A DNA stretch of 64,000 bases from Isoptericola croceus (GTDB lineage Bacteria; Actinomycetota; Actinomycetes; Actinomycetales; Cellulomonadaceae): NCBI RefSeq assembly GCF_029382255.1, contig NZ_JARLLG010000003.1:310001-374000 (forward strand), given 5' to 3'. Positions within the stretch are counted from its first letter, which is position 1. Every line of letters begins with the position of its first letter. Both the position numbers and the translations under genes were made by a program. The notes under the pieces are model-generated. The model did not search any database. It saw only the letters and a list, made by a program, of their open reading frames with translations, and had not been told where the DNA came from. Below are positions 43,879 to 52,040 of the stretch, one piece after another.

Positions 43879-43900
43879 GGACACGGTCCAGCGCTTCTGT

Positions 43901-43958
43901 TCGGCAGAACGCGGCCGGTTCGGTACGCAGGAGTACCGAACCGGCCGCGTTCTGCCGA
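43901..43958. repeat. Perfect 26-bp inverted repeat with a 6-nt loop
   Basis: TCGGCAGAACGCGGCCGGTT plus CGGTAC (43901-43926) is exactly complementary to 43933-43958 around the loop GCAGGA. It lies 22 nt after the stop of the PNPOx-like gene and 19 nt before the tail of a minus-strand thiolase fragment, so it can act as a terminator for both directions. Its 52 matched bases are much more than a terminator needs, and no U-run follows. A dispersed palindromic element is an alternative. Confidence 0.85.
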
Positions 43959-43977
43959 CCTGATGCACGAGAGAGCG

Positions 43978-44306
<329 letters not shown>

Positions 44307-44367
44307 GTCTTGACCGTCCTTCGTGTCAGCACAGACACGACACCGGTACCCGGAGGGAGTGGACGGC

Positions 44368-45279
44368 ATGACGGGACGGACCAGCACCGTACGCGAGCAC
44401 GGCCGGATCGGGCCGGCCGACGGCGAGGCCCTGGGACCGGAGCTCTTCGCCACCGCTGACAGGGCACGGCTGTGCTACCAGGACGCCGGCGACGGCGCCG
44501 CTCCGGCGATCCTGCTGGTCGGCGGGCTCGGGTCGTCGATGGACTGGTGGCCCGCCGATCTCTGCGCAGAGCTGGTCGCCAGCGGGCGACGGGTCCTGCG
44601 CTACGACCACCGGGACACGGGCCGGTCCACCCTGTCCGCACCGGGGAAGCCCGACTACACCGACCGCGACCTGGCCCACGACGCACTGCGCGTCCTCGAC
44701 GCGTCGGGCGTGGAGCATGCCCACCTGGTCGGCCTGTCGATGGGCGGAGCCTTCGTGCAACGGCTGGCGATCGAACGCCCGGACCGCGTCGCCTCGGTGA
44801 CCCTGGTGGCGACCACACGCGCCGTCGACTCTCCCGGCCGACCGACGATGCCGCCCCCGTCACCCGAGGTCGCAGGCCTGTGGGGCACCCCTGGACCCGA
44901 CCCGACGGATACCGCGGCGGTCGTGGCCGCCCTGGTTGCCGAGGACCGCGTGCTGACCGGTCGAGGCAGCTTCGACGCAGCGCGGACGAGAGCGGTCGCG
45001 ACGCGCGCGGTGCACCGGAGCGCCGACCCGACGGCCGGCGCCCGTCATGCCGAGGCCGGACCGGGCGGTGCCGTCCACGGCACCCTGGCCGACATCGCCG
45101 CACAGACCCTCGTGGTCCACGGGGCGCAGGACCCGCTCTTCCCTGGCCACGGCGAGCTCCTCGCCGACGAGATCCCCGGGTCGCGGCTCCTCGTGCTCGC
45201 CGACATGGGGCATCAGGTGCCGCCGCCCGAGACGTGGGACCAGTTCCTGCCGGAGGTCCTGCGACACACCTCGCCGTAG
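44368..45279 (+). CDS. Alpha/beta-fold hydrolase
   Basis: A 303-residue alpha/beta hydrolase. Oxyanion loop region VGGLGSSMDWW, strand RVLRYDHRDTGRST, the nucleophile elbow GLSMGGA (Ser), the late acid in VVHGAQDPLFP and the catalytic His in MGHQVPPPETWDQF make a full catalytic triad. It resembles esterases and lactonases of the epoxide-hydrolase/PcaD branch. The substrate is unknown. I chose ATG 44368, with GGAGGG about 10 nt before it; the frame is open 15 codons upstream. A short dyad (GTGTC-agcaca-GACAC) lies about 30 nt upstream. Confidence 0.85.
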   Translation: MTGRTSTVREHGRIGPADGEALGPELFATADRARLCYQDAGDGAAPAILLVGGLGSSMDWWPADLCAELVASGRRVLRYDHRDTGRSTLSAPGKPDYTDRDLAHDALRVLDASGVEHAHLVGLSMGGAFVQRLAIERPDRVASVTLVATTRAVDSPGRPTMPPPSPEVAGLWGTPGPDPTDTAAVVAALVAEDRVLTGRGSFDAARTRAVATRAVHRSADPTAGARHAEAGPGGAVHGTLADIAAQTLVVHGAQDPLFPGHGELLADEIPGSRLLVLADMGHQVPPPETWDQFLPEVLRHTSP

Positions 45280-45336
45280 CGCCGCGGTGCGCTCACATAC
45301 CGACTGCGCGGTGCGCTCCGGACACCTGGCACCGCG

Positions 45337-45921
45337 TCATCCGTCCTCCACGGTGATGCTGCTCAGGAAGAGGTCGGTCAGCTGGTTCGCGACCTCCGTC
45401 TTGCTCTCCGGGCCCGACGGCGAGTACCAGTAGGACAGGTAGTGCACGTCGGAGAAGAAGTGGGCGATCAGCACCGACCGCGGCACGTCCGTCCGCACGG
45501 CGCCCTCGGCCTGCCCCTGGGCGACGAGCGCGGCGAACTGGTCGTGGTACTCGCGCCGCCGCCGGGTGACCTCCTTGCGCCGCGGTTCCGTGAGCATGTG
45601 CATGCTCCGGAAGAACACCGTGCCCTCGGGCAGCAGGTCGATCGAGGTCTCGACCACGTCGACGCACACCGCGCGCAGGACGTCGGTCGTGCGCCCCCCG
45701 TCCGCGACGATCTCCTCGAGACGACGCTTCTGCAACGACAGCATGCGGTCGTAGATCGCGAAGAGCAGATCGTCCTTGGACTGGAAGTAGTGGTACATGG
45801 CGCCCTTGGTGACGCCTGCGGCCTCGACGATCTGCTGGACGCTGGTGGTGGCGTAGCCCTGGGTCGCGAAGAGGTCGAGGGCGGCCTGCAGGACCGAGTC
45901 GGCGACGTTGGTGGTCTTCAT
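45337..45921 (-). CDS. TetR/AcrR-family transcriptional regulator
   Basis: A 194-residue regulator. The HTH is AALDLFATQGYATTSVQQIVEAAGVTKGAMYHYFQSKDDLLFAIY, the standard TetR DNA-binding domain. The C-terminal ligand domain has the RMLSLQKRRLEEIVADGG and SIDLLPEGTVFFRSMHMLTEPRRKEV helices seen in fatty-acyl-CoA and KstR2-like regulators. The ATG at 45919-45921 has AAGGATGG upstream. It lies 11 nt after the frameshifted SDR on the same strand and close to other acyl-CoA genes, so it may control them. A palindromic candidate site is at 46726-46745. Confidence 0.85.
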   Translation of the reverse strand: MKTTNVADSVLQAALDLFATQGYATTSVQQIVEAAGVTKGAMYHYFQSKDDLLFAIYDRMLSLQKRRLEEIVADGGRTTDVLRAVCVDVVETSIDLLPEGTVFFRSMHMLTEPRRKEVTRRRREYHDQFAALVAQGQAEGAVRTDVPRSVLIAHFFSDVHYLSYWYSPSGPESKTEVANQLTDLFLSSITVEDG

Positions 45922-45932
45922 AGGTCCATCCT

Positions 45933-46672
45933 TCACCCGACGGGCACGATGGACGCGCCACCGTCGATACGGAGTGTCTGGCCGGTGACCCATGCCGCGT
46001 CGTCGGACAGCAGGAACGCGATCGGTCCCGCCACGTCGTCGGGCAGGCCGAGGCGGCCGAGCGGGTACCCGGCGACCACCTCGTCCTCGCGCGACTCGTA
46101 GAGTGCGCGCGACAGGTGCGTCTTGACGACGGCCGGAGCGACGGCGTTGACGCGCAGCCGCGGCGCGAGCTCCTGGGCGAGCTGCGCCGTGAGGTTGATC
46201 AGCGCGGCCTTCGAGACGCCGTAGAAGGCGATGTTGGGGCTCGTGGACGTCCCGGAGATCGAGGCGGTGTTGACGACCGAGGAGCACAGCCCCGCCGCGA
46301 CGGCGTCGCGGGTCCACTCCAGGGCGGCCACCACGTTGACGTCGACGATCTTGCGCACGACCGACGGTTCGACCTCCAGCACGGGCCCCCAGGCGGGGTT
46401 GATGCCCGCGTTGTTCACCAGGTGGTCCAGGCGCCCGTACCGCTCCGCGACGTGGGCGAAGACCTCCTCGCGGTGGGCGTCGTCGTCGACCTTGCCCGCC
46501 ACGGCGGAGGCATTCTGGGCACCGAGCTCGGCCACGGCCTCCTCGAGGGCATCGGGCTTGCGCCCGTGAGCACGACCTGGCCTCCCTCGGCCACGAGGCG
46601 CCGAGCCACCGCGAGCCCGATACCTCGGCTCGCGCCCGTGATGACCGTGACCTGTCCTGCGAACCTGCGCAC
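45933..46672 (-). pseudogene. SDR-family oxidoreductase with a one-base frameshift
   Basis: The N-terminus MRRFAGQVTVITGASRGIGL AVARRLVAEGGQVVLTG is in one frame (46672 to about 46563). From there the protein continues in another frame as RKPDALEEAVAELGAQNASAVAG, then NNAGINPAWGP, the catalytic SISG...FYGVSKAAL and the C-terminal GGASIVPVG. Restoring one C in the run around 46562-46565 (giving the codons for LTGRKPD) repairs the whole gene of about 247 residues. It is 11 nt upstream of the TetR gene. Recent inactivation and a base-call error are both possible. The repaired protein is FabG/3-hydroxyacyl-CoA-dehydrogenase-like. Confidence 0.82.
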
Positions 46673-46725
46673 TGCGCCACCCCTCGAACGTCGTCGTCCA
46701 CGGCACCGGTCGCCGTCTCGCAGCG

Positions 46726-46745
46726 TACCGCCCAGTCGGTTTGTA
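46726..46745. promoter_or_regulatory. Candidate TetR operator upstream of the SDR-TetR operon
   Basis: TACCGCCCAGTCGGTTTGTA contains the inverted halves ACCG...CGGT and outer TAC...GTA. It lies about 54 nt before the SDR start. Operators of TetR regulators of lipid and steroid catabolism have similar ACCG/CGGT halves. This is a weak, pattern-only call. Confidence 0.35.
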
Positions 46746-46854
46746 GCGCCGACGCTACCACGCCCGCCATCCCCCGGACACTCCTTGCTACCTGCTGTGA
46801 CACCGTCTCGTCCGTGACGTTGCCGCGAGCCGCGGTCCGCACCACAGTGGTGGC

Positions 46855-47385
46855 ATGGACTTCACGCGCCCTGTTCCCCCGGACCCCTACTCCCTGCTTC
46901 CCGCCCCTGCGACGTTCGAGCTGACCAGTGCGGACTTCTCGCCCGGCGAGCCGATGCCGTCGGACCACGCGGCCGACGGCGGCAACACCTCGCCGGAGCT
47001 GTCCTGGTCGGGCTTCCCCGAGGCCACGCGGTCGTTCGTGGTGAGCTGCTTCGACGTCGACGCCCCCACGCCGTCGGGCTACTGGCACTGGCACGTGCTC
47101 GACCTGCCCGCGTCGGTGACCTCGCTCGCCCGCGGCGCGGGCGCTGCCGACGGATCCGGTCTGCCGGACGACGCGTTCCAGCTCACCTCCGACGGCGGGC
47201 AGCCCGGTTTCGAGGGTGCGGGCCCGCCGCCCGGCGACCGCGCGCACCGCTACGTGTTCGCCGTGCACGCCCTCGACGTCGACTCGCTGGAGCTGACGAC
47301 CGACCACACGAACGTGCAGGCCGCGTTCAACGTGTACTTCCACACGCTCGCGCGCGCGACGCTCACGGGGACCTACCAGCGATGA
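46855..47385 (+). CDS. YbhB/YbcL (PEBP, Raf-kinase-inhibitor-like) protein
   Basis: A 176-residue phosphatidylethanolamine-binding-protein homologue. FTRPVPPDPYSLLPAPATFELTSADF, DGGNTSPELSWSGFPEATRSFVVSCFDVDAPTPSGYWHWHVLDLP and the PPPGDRAHRYVFAVHALDVD end are the bacterial PEBP signatures (DPD/DxDAP anion-binding pocket, GxxHWxV, HRY). The function in bacteria is unclear. It is coupled to the YbaK-like gene (ATGA). A CACAGT 6 nt before the ATG may be a -10 for leaderless transcription. Confidence 0.9.
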   Translation: MDFTRPVPPDPYSLLPAPATFELTSADFSPGEPMPSDHAADGGNTSPELSWSGFPEATRSFVVSCFDVDAPTPSGYWHWHVLDLPASVTSLARGAGAADGSGLPDDAFQLTSDGGQPGFEGAGPPPGDRAHRYVFAVHALDVDSLELTTDHTNVQAAFNVYFHTLARATLTGTYQR

Positions 47386-47969
47386 GCGACGCGACGGCAC
47401 AGCGCCTGCCCACGCTCGGCGACCTCGACTGGATGCCCGCCCTCGGGCACCCCGAGCTCGTGGCGACGCCAGTCGCCGCCGCCCTGCGCGCCTGGTCCGC
47501 GGTGGACGACCGCGTCGCCGCCGAGGTCGCGGTCGCCGCCATCGACCCCGACCATGCCGACACGGCGACGCTGAACGAGGTGCACGGCCTGCCGCCGGAG
47601 GCCTCCGCCAACTGCGTCGTGGTCGCCGGACGCCGCGGCGACGTCGAGCGCGTCGCGGCCTGCGTCGTCACCGCCACGACCCACGCGGACGTCAACACGC
47701 GGGTCCGCAAGCTCCTGGACGCCCGCAAGGCCTCGTTCCTGGCGACGGAGCGGGCCACGGCGGAGTCCGGGATGGAGTACGGCGGCATCACCCCCGTCGG
47801 CCTGCCGGAGTCATGGCAGGTGCTGGTCGACGAGCGGTTCGCAGCCCCGGGCGCGCTCGCCCTCATGGGCTCCGGGCTGCGCCGCTCCAAGCTGCTGATG
47901 CCCGGCGACCTGCTCTGCGCGGCGCCGTGGGTCGAGGTGGTGCCGGGCCTCGGCGTCGTGCGCGGCTAG
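47382..47969 (+). CDS. YbaK/EbsC-like aminoacyl-tRNA deacylase domain protein
   Basis: A 195-residue protein. NCVVVAGRRGDVERVAACVVTATTHADVNTRVRKLLDARKASFLATERATAESGMEYGGITPVGLPESWQVLVD is the core of the YbaK/ProX superfamily (RKLL-x-x-RKASF, GMEYGGITPVGLP), which hydrolyses mischarged tRNA such as Cys-tRNA-Pro or Ala-tRNA-Pro. The substrate is inferred from family only. The ATG overlaps the PEBP stop by 4 nt. It is convergent with the siderophore-interacting gene, with a 15-nt gap. Confidence 0.85.
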   Translation: MSDATAQRLPTLGDLDWMPALGHPELVATPVAAALRAWSAVDDRVAAEVAVAAIDPDHADTATLNEVHGLPPEASANCVVVAGRRGDVERVAACVVTATTHADVNTRVRKLLDARKASFLATERATAESGMEYGGITPVGLPESWQVLVDERFAAPGALALMGSGLRRSKLLMPGDLLCAAPWVEVVPGLGVVRG

Positions 47970-47984
47970 CTCAGGACGGCCCGC

Positions 47985-48980
47985 TCAGCACTCGGCGCGT
48001 CCGCGACGCCAGTAGCCCATGAAGGCGACCGACGTGCGGTCGACGCCCTTGGTGCTGACCAGGTAGCGCCGCAGCGTCTTGATCACGCCCGCCTCCCCGG
48101 CGAGCCAGGCGTACAGGACCGTGTCCTGCGCCAGCGGCCTGCCCGCGTCGTCGACGGGGACCTCCCAGAGGATCCCGTCGTCGATGTCGACGTCCTCCAG
48201 GTCGCTTGACAGCTCGCGGGAGGGCGACGGGGGCTCGTCGTCGGCCGCCGCCCGCACGCCCATCGCGAGCATGCGGTCGGCCGCGTCCTGGACGGCGGGC
48301 ACGAGGAGCGCACCGTGCTCGTCGTCCTCACGAGCCAGCCAGGTGATCCGCACCCCGGCGGGTGCGGCGAGCGTCCAGCGGTCCTCGCGGTGCGGCACCT
48401 CGAGGAAGACCTCGCCGACGGCGTCGCCGGGCAACGCCTCGCAGATCGACGCGATCGCCGGGACCGCCGTCTCGTCCCCGGCGAGCAGCAGCGCGTGGCT
48501 CGTCGCCGGCGGGGCGAACTCGCGGCCGCCGTGGCCACCCGGGTGAGCGGCATTCGGCCCGAGAAGGACCAGCGGCGTACCCGGGCGAGCGCCGTTGGCC
48601 CAGCGGGACGCCGGGCCGGTGTCGCCGTGCAGGACGATGTCGACGTCGACCTCGCGCAGACCCGGCCGCACCGCACGCACCGTGTAGGTGCGCAGCGGGT
48701 TGCGACGCTCCTCGGGAAGGGCCCGCCACGACGTGAACCAGTCCGGGTTCTGCCGGTCGAGGTACTCCCAGCCTCCGCAGGGCGCGGGCAGCAGGAACTT
48801 GATCCGCTGGTCGGCCCCGTTGTCCGCGAACTGGTCGAGGTCATCCCCCGTGAAGGTGATGCGGACGAACGAGGGGCACAGCCGCGTGACGCGCTTGACC
48901 TCGACGTCGAACATGCGCCACGGCTGCGGCGCGACGATGCCGGTCGGTGCGGTCTCGGTGGCAGCGGCGGTCTCAGTCAC
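47985..48980 (-). CDS. Siderophore-interacting protein (FAD-dependent ferric reductase, ViuB-like)
   Basis: A 331-residue flavoprotein that releases iron from imported ferric siderophores. [27 protein letters not shown] starts the FAD-binding barrel. [10 protein letters not shown] is the FAD motif (R-x-Y-T). [15 protein letters not shown] and [19 protein letters not shown] bind FAD and NAD(P)H, and [20 protein letters not shown] with [12 protein letters not shown] is the C-terminal signature. The start is GTG 48978-48980: a TAGGCT lies 7 nt before it, and the iron box directly abuts the start, so longer versions would translate the operator. Confidence 0.9.
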   Translation of the reverse strand: MTETAAATETAPTGIVAPQPWRMFDVEVKRVTRLCPSFVRITFTGDDLDQFADNGADQRIKFLLPAPCGGWEYLDRQNPDWFTSWRALPEERRNPLRTYTVRAVRPGLREVDVDIVLHGDTGPASRWANGARPGTPLVLLGPNAAHPGGHGGREFAPPATSHALLLAGDETAVPAIASICEALPGDAVGEVFLEVPHREDRWTLAAPAGVRITWLAREDDEHGALLVPAVQDAADRMLAMGVRAAADDEPPSPSRELSSDLEDVDIDDGILWEVPVDDAGRPLAQDTVLYAWLAGEAGVIKTLRRYLVSTKGVDRTSVAFMGYWRRGRAEC

Positions 48981-48999
48981 GCAGGCCAGCCTAACCTCA
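48981..48999 (-). promoter_or_regulatory. IdeR/DmdR iron box
   Basis: On the minus strand TGAGGTTAGGCTGGCCTGC matches the IdeR/DmdR consensus TTAGGTTAGGCTAACCTAA at 14 of 19 positions. It lies directly before the GTG start and covers the -10-like TAGGCT, so a bound iron-repressor would block transcription when iron is plentiful. The target gene's role in iron release supports it. Confidence 0.7.
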
Positions 49000-49062
49000 C
49001 CTGGGATGCTCAGGGCAACCTCCGTGATCGGAGTCACACCGCGAGCGCCGTGCGCCGAGGCG

Positions 49063-49683
49063 TCACGCCCCGAAGACTTCCTGACTGGCCCGCACCTGGG
49101 CCATGCGTCGTAGCGTGAGCACAAGGGGGTCCGTGAGCAGGGTCCCCACCACGACCTGCCGCAGCGCGGCCGCCGGTTCGAGCTGCACGGTGGTCAGGTC
49201 GGCCGCCGCGACCAGGTCCGCCGCCGCGGCGAGCGACCGGAGGTAGTCGTCCGAGACGACCACCCCTGCGGCGTCGGCGGCCCGGAGCTGCTCGGCCAGC
49301 CGGTCCACGAGCAGCGGGTCGTCGCACCAGCCGCGCTCCGCCACGAGCTCACGAGCGCGGCGTCGGGCCGTGTCCTGCTCGTCGCCGCCGGGTCGACCTC
49401 TGCCCTCCGCCGCGACCAACGCGTGGTGGGCCGCCCCGAGCAGGTCATGACGCGATGGCGGCGGGTCGTCCAGCGCGGCGAGGACCTCGCGCACGGCGCC
49501 GAGGCTCAGCCCTGCGGACTCCGTGAGCGCCCGCACGAGCCGCACCCGCGACACGTGCGCCTCGTCGTAGGTCGCCTGGGTGCGTGACGTCGCGGTCCCC
49601 GGCGGCAGGAGCCCCTCGCGCAGGTAGTACTTCAACGTCGCCACCGCGACCCCCGTGGTCGCCGCGAGCCCTGAGATGCGCAT
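49063..49683 (-). CDS. MerR-family transcriptional regulator
   Basis: A 206-residue regulator. [20 protein letters not shown] then LREGLLPPG is the MerR winged-helix N-terminus, [35 protein letters not shown] is the second HTH and start of the dimer helix, and the C-terminal domain is Ala-rich without recognisable metal cysteines. AAAGGAG lies 5 nt before the ATG. It is transcribed divergently from the DUF4188 gene across a 75-bp region holding a MerR-type promoter and TTGGA...TCCAA dyads, so it most likely controls that gene and itself. The ligand is unknown; the C-terminal size fits a small-molecule sensor. Confidence 0.88.
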   Translation of the reverse strand: MRISGLAATTGVAVATLKYYLREGLLPPGTATSRTQATYDEAHVSRVRLVRALTESAGLSLGAVREVLAALDDPPPSRHDLLGAAHHALVAAEGRGRPGGDEQDTARRRARELVAERGWCDDPLLVDRLAEQLRAADAAGVVVSDDYLRSLAAAADLVAAADLTTVQLEPAAALRQVVVGTLLTDPLVLTLRRMAQVRASQEVFGA

Positions 49684-49699
49684 CGTTCTCCTTTCGGCC

Positions 49700-49749
49700 T
49701 TGACATTGGAGAGTAGCACTGTCCAATAATGGAGAGTTGGACTATCCAA
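49700..49749 (+). promoter_or_regulatory. MerR-type promoter with 19-bp spacer and TTGGA/TCCAA dyads
   Basis: TTGACA (49700-49705) and AATAAT (49725-49730) are separated by exactly 19 bp, the over-long spacing that MerR proteins untwist. The spacer region carries ATTGGA...TCCAAT (49705-49710/49722-49727), and a second dyad TTGGA-CTA-TCCAA follows at 49737-49749. It drives the DUF4188 gene, whose AAGGAG site follows directly. Confidence 0.8.
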
Positions 49750-49758
49750 GGAGATCTC

Positions 49759-50244
49759 ATGGTCGACCTCACGACGCACGACCACGACGGCGACCTCGCC
49801 GTCTTCCTCATCGGCGCCCGGATCAACAAGCTCTGGCGGCCCGACGGCTGGTGGCCAGCGCTGGCCGCCATGGGCCCGATGCTCCGCGAGCTGTATCGGG
49901 ATCCCGACACGGGGTTCCTCGGCGCCACCACCCTGGTCGGGCTGCGTGGACCGACCGTGGTGCAGTACTGGCGCAGCGTCGACGACATCTACGCGTACGC
50001 CAACGACGGCGGGCGCGAGCACCGGCCCGCCTGGGTCGAGTTCTACCGCCGCGCCCGGCGCGTGCCCGGCACGGTCGGCGTCTGGCACGAGACGTTCTCC
50101 GTCCCTGCCGGTGGCCACGAGTCGCTGTACATGGACGTCGCCAGGCCGATCGGCCTGGCCGCGGCCACCGGCGTCGTCCCCGCCGCCCACCGCGGCCGCA
50201 CGGCCCGCGAGCGCATGCACCACCAGCCAGAGCGCGGCGAATGA
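49759..50244 (+). CDS. DUF4188 (monooxygenase-like) protein
   Basis: A 161-residue protein. DGDLAVFLIGARINKLWRPDGWWPALAAMGPMLRELYRDPDTGFLG and VVQYWRSVDDIYAYAND...HRPAWVEFYRRA, then GTVGVWHETFSVPAGGHESLYMDV, match the DUF4188 family, a ferredoxin-like/heme-oxygenase-like barrel related to small antibiotic-biosynthesis-type monooxygenases. The reaction is unknown. An AAGGAG 4 nt before the ATG at 49759 decides the start over an in-frame ATG 30 nt upstream that would overlap the promoter. Divergent from, and likely activated by, the MerR regulator. Confidence 0.85.
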   Translation: MVDLTTHDHDGDLAVFLIGARINKLWRPDGWWPALAAMGPMLRELYRDPDTGFLGATTLVGLRGPTVVQYWRSVDDIYAYANDGGREHRPAWVEFYRRARRVPGTVGVWHETFSVPAGGHESLYMDVARPIGLAAATGVVPAAHRGRTARERMHHQPERGE

Positions 50245-50335
50245 CCACGGGAAGAACCGAGCCGCCCCGAGCGTTGGGCAGCCCTGGACGGGCCGACGGC
50301 CCGTACCCAGGACAGCACCCGAGGAGACCTCCCCC

Positions 50336-50989
50336 ATGCCCACAGCACCCGTCCGGGTCGACGTCTGGTCCGACATCGCCTGCCCCTTCTGCTACATCGG
50401 CAAGCGCAACCTCGAGGCCGCGGTGAGCACCAGCGGCGTCCCCGTCGAGATCACGTACCGCTCGTTCCAGCTCGACCCGGACCTTCCCGAGGACATCACC
50501 GGCAGCAACGCCGAACAGCTCGCCGCCAAGATGGGTGTCACGGTCGAGCGGGCACGCGGCATGGAGCGGCAGACCACGACCATGGCGCAGCAGGTAGGCC
50601 TCGACTTCGACTACGAGCGCATGCAGCCGGCCAACACCTTCCACGCCCACCGGCTCCTGCACCTCGCACGGGCGCACGGCCGGCAGGCGGAGCTGAAGGA
50701 CCGCCTCCTGTCCGCCTTCTTCGTCGAGGGACGGCACGTCGGCCACCTCGAGGAGCTGGCCGACCTGGCCGCGGAGGCCGGGCTGGACCGCGACGTCGCG
50801 ATCGCGGCGCTCGCCGACGGCTCGTTCGCCGCCGAGGTGGCCGACGACGTCGCCCGCGCGAGGGCCTACGGCATCACCGGGGTGCCGTTCTTCGTCCTGG
50901 ACGAGAAGCTCGCCGTCTCCGGCGCCCAGCCCGCGGAGGTCTTCGTCGAAGCACTCCAGCGCGCCGTCGCCGAGCAGGAGGCCGCGTGA
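50336..50989 (+). CDS. DsbA-family (FrnE-like) oxidoreductase
   Basis: A 217-residue cytoplasmic thioredoxin-fold protein. The active site CPFC is at 16-19 (VWSDIACPFCYIGKRN), the DsbA helical insert includes NTFHAHRLLHLARAHG, and the cis-Pro loop is GITGVPFFVLDEK. FrnE-like proteins work in disulphide chemistry under oxidative stress or in polyketide synthesis. There is no signal peptide. GAGGAG lies 9 nt before the ATG. Its stop overlaps the GTG of a possible 57-residue gene. Confidence 0.9.
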   Translation: MPTAPVRVDVWSDIACPFCYIGKRNLEAAVSTSGVPVEITYRSFQLDPDLPEDITGSNAEQLAAKMGVTVERARGMERQTTTMAQQVGLDFDYERMQPANTFHAHRLLHLARAHGRQAELKDRLLSAFFVEGRHVGHLEELADLAAEAGLDRDVAIAALADGSFAAEVADDVARARAYGITGVPFFVLDEKLAVSGAQPAEVFVEALQRAVAEQEAA

Positions 50990-51159
50990 CCGCGCCGGAG
51001 CCCGTCGCGGCGACCGGCGACAGCCTCGATCCCCACGACCCGACGCCTGTCGCTGCGGCGGCCGCGCGCTTCGTCGTCGTCGACGGCGTGGACGGGATGC
51101 TCTGCGACGACGGTACGTGCGCGCCTCCCGTACCGAGGCCGTCGCCAGCGGAACGCTAG
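50986..51159 (+). CDS. Small protein coupled to the DsbA-family gene
   Basis: A GTG overlapping the DsbA stop (GTGA) opens a 57-residue frame: VTAPEPVAATGDSLDPHDPT..., then ARFVVVDGVDGMLCDDGTCA and a short Pro-rich tail. The CDDGTC pair recalls the Cys-x-x-x-x-Cys tails fused to some DsbA-family proteins, so this may be a split-off redox tail. Its TAG shares the palindrome CTAG with the stop of the convergent methyltransferase. No homologue is recognised. Chance coupling in GC-rich DNA is possible. Confidence 0.45.
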   Translation: MTAPEPVAATGDSLDPHDPTPVAAAAARFVVVDGVDGMLCDDGTCAPPVPRPSPAER

Positions 51160-52028
51160 GAAGCGCGGGTCGCCCAGGTCGCCACCGCGACCGCCGACGC
51201 CACGTTCAGTGAGTCGACGGCGCCCGCCATCGGGATCCGCACGGTGAGGTCGCACGCCGCGACCGTGCGGCGTCCGAGCCCGTCCCCCTCGGTGCCGAAG
51301 ACGAGCGCGAGCCGCTCCGGCGGATCGGCGGCAAGCTCGTCGAGGCCGACCGAGTCGCCGTCCAGCGCGAGGGCCGCCACCGTGAACCCCAGCTCGTGGA
51401 GCGCGTCGATGCCATCCGCAGCGCCGTCCCGCGCGCCGCGGGGCCAGTGCTCGAAACGGGTCCACGGCACCTGGAAGACGGTACCCATCGAGACCCGGAC
51501 CGACCGGCGGTACAGCGGGTCGGCGCACCGCGGCGAGACCAGCACCGCATCGACCCCCATCCCCGCACAGGCGCGGAAGGCTGCGCCCACGTTGGTGTGG
51601 TCGACGAGGTCCTCGAGCACCGCGACGCGGCGAGCACCGGCACCGCCCCGCGCGCCGGCCACGAGCTCGCGCACGCCGGGCAACGCCGGCCGGTGCATGG
51701 CGGCGAGCGCCCCGCGGTGCAGGTGGAAGCCGGTGATGCGGCGCAGCACGTCCTCGTCTCCCACGAACACCGGAGCCTCCGGGTGCGCCTCGAGCACCTC
51801 CGCCATCGAGTCGAGCCACTTGTCGGCCATGAGGAAGGACCGTGGCCGGTGCCCCGCGGCGAGGGCCCGCCGGATGACGTTCGACGACTCGGCCATGAAC
51901 AGGCCCTCGGCGGGCTCACGGGCGGTGCGCAGCTTCACGTCGGTCAGGTCGGTGTAGTCGCGCAGACGCGGATCGGTCGGATCGGTGACGCGGACGACGG
52001 CGAGACGGGGATCGGCGGGCGAGGTCAC
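51156..52028 (-). CDS. TrmH/SpoU-family RNA 2'-O-methyltransferase
   Basis: A 290-residue SPOUT enzyme. The N-terminal substrate-binding part (VRVTDPTDPRLRDYTDLTDVKLRTA...GLFMAESSNVIRRALAAG) is followed by the SpoU domain: VLEDLVDHTNVGAAFRACAGMGVDAVLVSPRCADPLYRR (motif 1), LALVFGTEGDGL (motif 2) and VRIPMAGAVDSLNVASAVAV (motif 3 of the trefoil knot). It methylates the ribose of a tRNA or rRNA nucleotide; the target is not readable. The start is a GTG at 52026-52028. Confidence 0.9.
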   Translation of the reverse strand: MTSPADPRLAVVRVTDPTDPRLRDYTDLTDVKLRTAREPAEGLFMAESSNVIRRALAAGHRPRSFLMADKWLDSMAEVLEAHPEAPVFVGDEDVLRRITGFHLHRGALAAMHRPALPGVRELVAGARGGAGARRVAVLEDLVDHTNVGAAFRACAGMGVDAVLVSPRCADPLYRRSVRVSMGTVFQVPWTRFEHWPRGARDGAADGIDALHELGFTVAALALDGDSVGLDELAADPPERLALVFGTEGDGLGRRTVAACDLTVRIPMAGAVDSLNVASAVAVATWATRAS

Positions 52029-52040
52029 TCGGGGATTCTC

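Noticed and set aside
45337-47400. One 687-codon minus-strand frame joining SDR and TetR regions
   Set aside because: Only its last 194 codons (TetR) are real. The rest crosses the PEBP gene on the other strand and the SDR in the wrong frame.
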